Below, piece after piece: positions 60,801-64,000 of a stretch of DNA of 64,000 nt (the stretch's first letter is position 1; each line of letters opens with the position of its first letter). The stretch covers positions 78,331 through 142,330 of the forward strand of contig DASXZP010000012.1 of the NCBI GenBank assembly GCA_036501825.1. Reading direction: 5' to 3'. Under the pieces are notes generated by a model. It did no database searches and was not told where the DNA came from. It saw only the letters and a program-made list of their open reading frames with translations. The DNA comes from JAFECT01 sp036501825 (GTDB lineage Bacteria; Pseudomonadota; Alphaproteobacteria; Caulobacterales; Caulobacteraceae). The position numbers and the translations under genes are program-made.

Positions 60801-61117
60801 CGCACCTCGCCGGTGGCCAGGGTCAGCACATAGACGTTCGCCTGCCCGGCCTTGGTCGAGGTGAAGGCGAGCTGGCGCCCATCGGGCGAAAACAACGGGC
60901 GGGAGTCGGTCGCCTGGTCGCTGACCAGAATGCGCGCTTCGCCGCCGCCCGCAGGCGCGGTCCACACGGCGCCGCCGGTGATGAAGGCGACGGTCGATCC
61001 GTCCGGCGACAATGCGGGTTCGGATAACGACGGTTTCGACGGCGAATCGGCGATAGCGGCCGCAGCAGGAACAACGGACGCGAGCGTCAGGCACGCCAGC
61101 AGGCGAAGGATACGCAC
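57836..61117 (-). CDS. Tricorn-like S41 peptidase with beta-propeller and PDZ domain
   Basis: The 1093-residue protein starts at the GTG at 61117 with a signal peptide (LRLLACLTLASVVPAAAA), so unlike cytoplasmic archaeal Tricorn it is exported. Repeated WD40-like (TolB/PD40) blades fill about residues 30-560, as in FSPDGRQLAFTS and APDGKYLLFD. A Lys/Glu-rich linker (about 565-610) and the C1 region follow, then a PDZ domain and the S41 core. The likely nucleophile is Ser1000 in SLSDAEDF, with His779 in NSSHSGMGG. It probably degrades peptides in the periplasm. Confidence 0.93.
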   Translation of the reverse strand: MRILRLLACLTLASVVPAAAAIADSPSKPSLSEPALSPDGSTVAFITGGAVWTAPAGGGEARILVSDQATDSRPLFSPDGRQLAFTSTKAGQANVYVLTLATGEVRRLTFADVGEVLNGWSYDGKWIYFQSGVNDIARQNDIFRVSVGGGTPLEVSRERYLNEFFAAPSPDGSQIALMAKGISGTQWWRNGHAHIDEAELWVKPVAQAGGYRQILGPDSKHLWPMWAADGRTLYYMSDASGSENLWRVSTDAGAEPEQITHFTAGRVLWPTIGYDGKSIVFERDFAIWKLDLASGQAAQLPINLVGAVPSPGTRHLTETKFNELALSPDGKKAALIAHGEVFAVGTKDGGAAQRVTHTPQAEREMVWSPDSQRVAYISEDGVGGKLVEYDFAAQAEHVIATSAVDIAAPSFSPDGKVLAYVRGEKEIHTIALGAKGEPGQDKVIYTGAVSGFGGDRLSWAPDSHWLAFFVTDHRSFRNIMVATVDGATVEPVSFLANGSTSEQIAWAPDGKYLLFDSAQRAEDPSIVRIDLVPHVPKYREDQFRDLFKTTEEKTSTPPSEKKTTPGEKPGGADDAAPADKKGDDAVGGEDKKAAKPKKIEPVKIVFENIRERASELPLGMPAVEPVISPDGKTLVFKSEGGRGQQALYAYSLDELAKEPPSPQQIAASRKPKSGVAFTPDSKDIFFLDGDVLTQTPVETPKLKTIAVNAEMDVDFDTEKMVVFDEAWSMLDKRFFDATFNGHDWVKLRDEWRPYIQGARTTDEERRDINLLIGELNSSHSGMGGPRASGSEPVHEGQLGLRFDREAYEAGRGLVVTEVIALSPAAIEGSIKPGETLVAVNGVAVGPHTNLDELLLDQVGKRTTLTLSSGGKTREAIVRPVSTAEASGLLYRQWVEANRAYVAKISGGKLGYVHIPDMGDESLAQLYIDLDAQNEAREGVVVDVRNNNGGYVNGRVIDVFARRNYLMMTPRDQFPVPSRQALGQRALGLPTVLITNESSLSDAEDFTEGYRYLHLGETVGTPTAGWIIFTGGQSMIDGSTVRMPFIRIQDMNGQNMELHPRPVDVEVLRPLGETETGHDIQLETAVKELLKSVQ

Positions 61118-61214
61118 GGGCAAACCCCCTCGATTGGACGGCGTAACATGCCCAACCGCGCGCGCGGCGTCGAGCGTGTTCGCCGGATCGGCTTTCGGCC
61201 CCGGGAAAGGTTCC

Positions 61215-62078
61215 CTACTTGCCGACGGTCACCGAGGCGAAGCCGCTCTGGCTCTTGCTGACCTGGCCGGTGGCCTTGGCGATCTTGATGTCGCCCATGC
61301 CCTCAGCCGACGCGTCCACCGTGTCGGCGACGCCGTCGAAGCGGATGCTGCCCATGCCTTCCAGGCTGGCCTGGAATTCGGTGGCGTGTCCGCCCTTGAT
61401 CTTCAGGTCGCCCATGCCCTGGACCGAGGCCTTCACCGGCCCGTTGACCTGATCGATGGTCAGGCCGCCCAGGCCCTGCAGGCTGGCGTCGAGGCTGCCG
61501 GTCGAGCGCATGTGCACGTCGCCCAGCCCTTCGAGCCGCACCGTGGTCGAGCGCGCCGATCCGGCGGTGAGGTCGCTCAGACCTTCGAGTTCGTACTCGA
61601 GGTGGTCGGCCACGTCGGCGACCTTCCAGGCGCCGCAACTTTTCTGAGTCAGGTTGACCGCGTGCGACGCGCCGATCTCGCCTTCGATGGCGCCGTCGGC
61701 GGTGACCTGCACATCCATCGGCGTGTGGATGGTGATCACCGGCAGATCGTCCTCGGAAACGTGATTGAAGAAGCCGAACTTCACGCCGTGGCCGAAGCCG
61801 TGGACGCGGCAGTCGTGGAGCTTCGACGTCGGCAGGTCGCCGGAAATGGTCAGGTCAGGCCCGTTCACGATCAACTGCGGATGGCCGAGGCCGCCCTTGC
61901 CGCCGTTGCGCACCTCCGCATGGATGGTGTCGCGCGCTTCGGGGATGATGATGACGCGCGCCGCCAGATGGTCCAGCTTCAGGGTCGAGCCCGCCGCAAG
62001 CGCCTGGGGCGCCGAGACCGCGACGCCGCCGAGCGCCAGGGACAAGGCGCCGAGCGCCATGGTCAAATGCCTGTTCAT
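61215..62078 (-). CDS. DUF2807-type secreted protein, copy 2 of pair
   Basis: The 287-residue product has a signal peptide and a C-terminal beta-solenoid-like run of repeats (LEGLGDVHM, VQGMGDLKI, LEGMGSIRF, AEGMGDIKI). These GxGD units are typical of the DUF2807 putative auto-transporter head domain. It is a tandem paralogue of the next gene on the same strand, with 27 nt between them, and lies upstream of the Tricorn-like protease gene. Function unknown; probably surface or periplasmic. Confidence 0.88.
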   Translation of the reverse strand: MNRHLTMALGALSLALGGVAVSAPQALAAGSTLKLDHLAARVIIIPEARDTIHAEVRNGGKGGLGHPQLIVNGPDLTISGDLPTSKLHDCRVHGFGHGVKFGFFNHVSEDDLPVITIHTPMDVQVTADGAIEGEIGASHAVNLTQKSCGAWKVADVADHLEYELEGLSDLTAGSARSTTVRLEGLGDVHMRSTGSLDASLQGLGGLTIDQVNGPVKASVQGMGDLKIKGGHATEFQASLEGMGSIRFDGVADTVDASAEGMGDIKIAKATGQVSKSQSGFASVTVGK

Positions 62079-62105
62079 TGTCGCCGCCAGCCTTCCCAGC
62101 CTTGT

Positions 62106-62993
62106 TCATTTACCGACGACGACGGAGCCGGAGCCCATCACCATCTTGGAGATGTGCTGCGCCGAGGCCACGTGCACGTCGCCCGAGCCCATGATCGAAG
62201 CATCCACGTCGTTCACCGCCGCCGCCACCTTCACATCGCCCGAGCCGGCGATCGACGCCTTCAGCGTGTCGACATGGCCGCCGCGCACCTCGACGTCGCC
62301 GGAGCCCGCGATCGAGGCCTTGACCGAGCCGTTGGCCGCTTGCGCAGAGACGTCGCCCGAGCCGGCGATGGAGGCTTCCATGCCCTTCACCTCGCCGAGC
62401 TTGATGTCGCCGGATCCCGCGATGTTCGCCTTCACGTCGCCGGCGGAGCCGGTGCGCACGTCGCCCGAGCCGGCCGACGAGATGTGCAGGTCGCCCTTCA
62501 CATTGGCCACGGTCCAGTCGCCGCAGCCCGAGGCGCCCAGGTGCACGCTGTCGGCGCGGCCGACCGCGCCATAGACCGCGTCGCCCGCATCGACGTTCAC
62601 GTCCATCGGGGTGCGGATGACGATCAGCGGCGCGTCCTTTACCAGCACGTCGCCGAAGTCGCGCACCTTGACGACGATGTCGGCGGGGATGTTCGCAGGA
62701 TCGAGGTCGGCGAGCTTATCGGCCCCGGAGCGGCGGCAGTCGCGGACCTTATGCTCCAGGTCGCCGTCGACGATGATCTTGCCGTCGAAGCCGGTGCGTA
62801 CGGTGATCCTGGGCAGGGAGGCGGCGGTGCCGGTCCCCTGGATCGCCTCGACCTTGATGTCGGTGCGGGCTTCGGGGATGACCACGACGCGGGCGACCGC
62901 GTGCCGGACTTCCACAGAGGCCGCATCGGCCGGGGCGGCCATGGCGGCCACGCCCAGGGCGGCGAGAACGGCGGCGGCGATCTGGATCTTCAT
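62106..62993 (-). CDS. DUF2807-type secreted protein, copy 1 of pair
   Basis: The 295-residue protein has a signal peptide (QIAAAVLAALGVAAMAAPADA) and strong repeats of the type AGSGDVxxG (SSAGSGDVRTG, IAGSGDIKLG, IAGSGDVEVR, MGSGDVHVAS). Both copies share the N-terminal wording ARVVVIPEARTD / ARVIIIPEARDT and the cysteines in GCGDW / SCGAW, which could form a conserved disulfide. It appears to be the first gene of the pair. Confidence 0.88.
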   Translation of the reverse strand: MKIQIAAAVLAALGVAAMAAPADAASVEVRHAVARVVVIPEARTDIKVEAIQGTGTAASLPRITVRTGFDGKIIVDGDLEHKVRDCRRSGADKLADLDPANIPADIVVKVRDFGDVLVKDAPLIVIRTPMDVNVDAGDAVYGAVGRADSVHLGASGCGDWTVANVKGDLHISSAGSGDVRTGSAGDVKANIAGSGDIKLGEVKGMEASIAGSGDVSAQAANGSVKASIAGSGDVEVRGGHVDTLKASIAGSGDVKVAAAVNDVDASIMGSGDVHVASAQHISKMVMGSGSVVVGK

Positions 62994-63183
62994 CGTTCGT
63001 CTCCTGAACCTTCGAGCGGGAAGCTACCCAGCCGCGCCGGGAAGTCAGCTTAATTCGCGGTCATGACACCGCCGTAATCTCCGGACCCAGGTTAGGCTTG
63101 AGAGTCAAAGGCTTAGACGCGCGCTCTTGATCCGTCCTCGCGGAGCGCCCAGGCTTTCCCGGCCGTTGAGAAGGGGTTCCGCC

Positions 63184-63774
63184 ATGGATGCGAAGCCGAA
63201 GGTCGCCATCGGCGTCCGGCCCAAGACCGGCTGGGCAATCGTCGTCGTGGTGACCGACCAGGCCCATCCGCGCGCCCTGGTACGCGAGCGCGTCGAGCTC
63301 TTGGGCGACCCAGACCGCTTCGTCTATCACCGCGCCGAGGCGCTGGGCTCGCTGCCCGCCGCCGCAAAGCTGATTGACGCGGAGCGTGGGAAGGTCATCG
63401 CCCAGGCGCGCCACGCGCTCGAACGCATCCAATCGCACGCAGCCGCTCAGGACGAGGTCGTGGCGCTCGGCGTGGTCGCCGCGGCCGCCAAGCCGGACCC
63501 GCCGCTCGAAGCGGTGCTGAAGACGCACATGAAGGTGCATGGCGCTGAAGGCCGCTTCTATCCCGCCTGCTGGATCGCCGCCGGTCAGGCCCTGAACCTG
63601 CGCGTCACCCGCCTCGCCGAAAAGGACGCGACCCTCACCGTCGCCGAACGCTGCGACACGGACGAAGCCGAAGCCGCCGAGATGCTGAAAGCCATGGGCG
63701 CGCGCCTCGGGCGTCCCTGGGACGCCGACTGCAAACTCGCCGCCGCCGCCGCGTGGGCCGCGCTGGGTAGCTAG
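63184..63774 (+). CDS. Conserved hypothetical protein, possibly RNase H-like fold
   Basis: The 196-residue protein from the ATG at 63184 after GAGAAGGGG opens KVAIGVRPKTGWAIVVVVTD and has KTHMKVHGAEGRFYPACWIA and an Asp/Glu-rich CDTDEAEAAEML. The strand-G-x-x-GW opening and late acidic residues suggest an RNase H-like or RuvC-like fold; this is a fold guess, not a function. It is flanked by the DUF2807 pair (divergent) and a long inverted repeat. Confidence 0.75.
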   Translation: MDAKPKVAIGVRPKTGWAIVVVVTDQAHPRALVRERVELLGDPDRFVYHRAEALGSLPAAAKLIDAERGKVIAQARHALERIQSHAAAQDEVVALGVVAAAAKPDPPLEAVLKTHMKVHGAEGRFYPACWIAAGQALNLRVTRLAEKDATLTVAERCDTDEAEAAEMLKAMGARLGRPWDADCKLAAAAAWAALGS

Positions 63775-63776
63775 GA

Positions 63777-63921
63777 AAGAGAGTCCACGGACCCACACGG
63801 AAACACACGGACGGGTCGCGTTTCCGGCGCTAATTCTTCGGCGCGAAGCGCCATCACTCAATGCGCCTTCGGCGCCCGAACCTTTTTCCGTGTGTGTCCG
63901 TGTGGGTCCGTGGACTCTCTT
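63777..63921. repeat. 145-bp element bounded by 35-bp near-perfect inverted repeats
   Basis: The arms 63777-63811 and 63887-63921 match 34 of 35 as inverted copies; they contain AGTCCACGGACCCACACGGA. The spacer has GGCGC/GCGCC-type short palindromes. No gene is seen. Confidence 0.85.
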
Positions 63922-63933
63922 CCCAGCGACGCC

Positions 63934-63964
63934 AAACAAAAACCCCGCCGGTTTCCCGGCGGGG
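63934..63964 (-). terminator. Strong terminator for a minus-strand gene beyond the right edge
   Basis: On the minus strand CCCCGCCGG, loop GAAA, CCGGCGGGG is followed by TTTTTGTTT. A smaller hairpin TTTCAGC/GCTGAAA (63972-63990) lies between it and the edge. The gene ending here is outside the window; a candidate stop is TAG at 63992-63994. Confidence 0.8.
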
Positions 63965-64000
63965 CTCTGCATTTCAGCTTGTGGCTGAAACCTACTCGAT

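Overview
The window is 64 kb of GC-rich chromosomal DNA with dense coding. The gene set points to an alphaproteobacterium, most likely from the Caulobacteraceae (Caulobacter/Phenylobacterium type). Supporting features are several TonB-dependent receptors, an ATP12 F1-assembly chaperone, PccB, RarA, CrcB, an S10-spc-alpha ribosomal cluster without rpmJ or infA in the stretch seen, and an RpoA of alphaproteobacterial style. The genus is an inference. No rRNA, tRNA, CRISPR array, phage or insertion sequence was seen.

Layout. 1-5.2 kb: three tandem paralogous TonB-dependent receptors, the first cut by the window edge. They converge on a secreted GH92 alpha-mannosidase (5.2-7.6 kb). A nested REP-like inverted repeat separates this from pccB. 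9.4-19.2 kb: accessory genes, including small secreted proteins, a GFA-family zinc protein, a PhyH dioxygenase, a secreted pair with a DUF2846 protein, a class C beta-lactamase-like hydrolase, ATP12, and a DUF1800/DUF1501 pair. 19.2-21.6 kb: a HAD phosphatase, RluC-like pseudouridine synthase and CrcB, with a palindromic repeat element that supplies the HAD gene's ribosome binding site. 21.7-31.2 kb: a PLD-like protein with altered HKD motifs, a GNAT, a Crp/Fnr regulator behind an AT-rich gap, a second RluA-type synthase, a convergently placed rarA / CpcT-like / htrA operon, and an AlkB-like membrane hydroxylase. 31.2-34.4 kb: a five-gene operon (two VOC proteins, ArsR, SRPBCC, MFS), every junction a 4-nt ATGA overlap, with an operator-like palindrome just upstream.

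34.4-52.7 kb holds the ribosomal protein cluster on the minus strand. It runs from rpsJ through rplC-D-W-B-rpsS-rplV-rpsC-rplP-rpmC-rpsQ-rplN-X-E-rpsN-H-rplF-R-rpsE-rpmD-rplO-secY-adk. After adk it is interrupted by an ABM-like gene and a divergent S41 peptidase/marR pair, then resumes with rpsM-rpsK-rpoA-rplQ. Two similar sigma70-type promoters (TTGACG, 16-17 nt, YATAAC) lie upstream of rpsJ and rpsM. The rpsJ leader contains a terminator-like hairpin that could be an attenuator. RplE has a 70-residue low-complexity N-terminal extension, and a strong terminator lies between rpoA and rplQ.

52.9-64 kb: a 24-residue membrane peptide, two membrane proteins, a GntR(YtrA)-ABC transporter operon, a large Tricorn-like S41 protease, twin DUF2807 secreted proteins, a conserved hypothetical gene, a long inverted repeat, and a terminator for a gene beyond the right edge. 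The most noteworthy candidates are the S10 leader attenuator, the extended L5, the S41/marR insertion with its replacement promoter, the PLD protein, the ArsR operon and the four kinds of dispersed inverted repeat.
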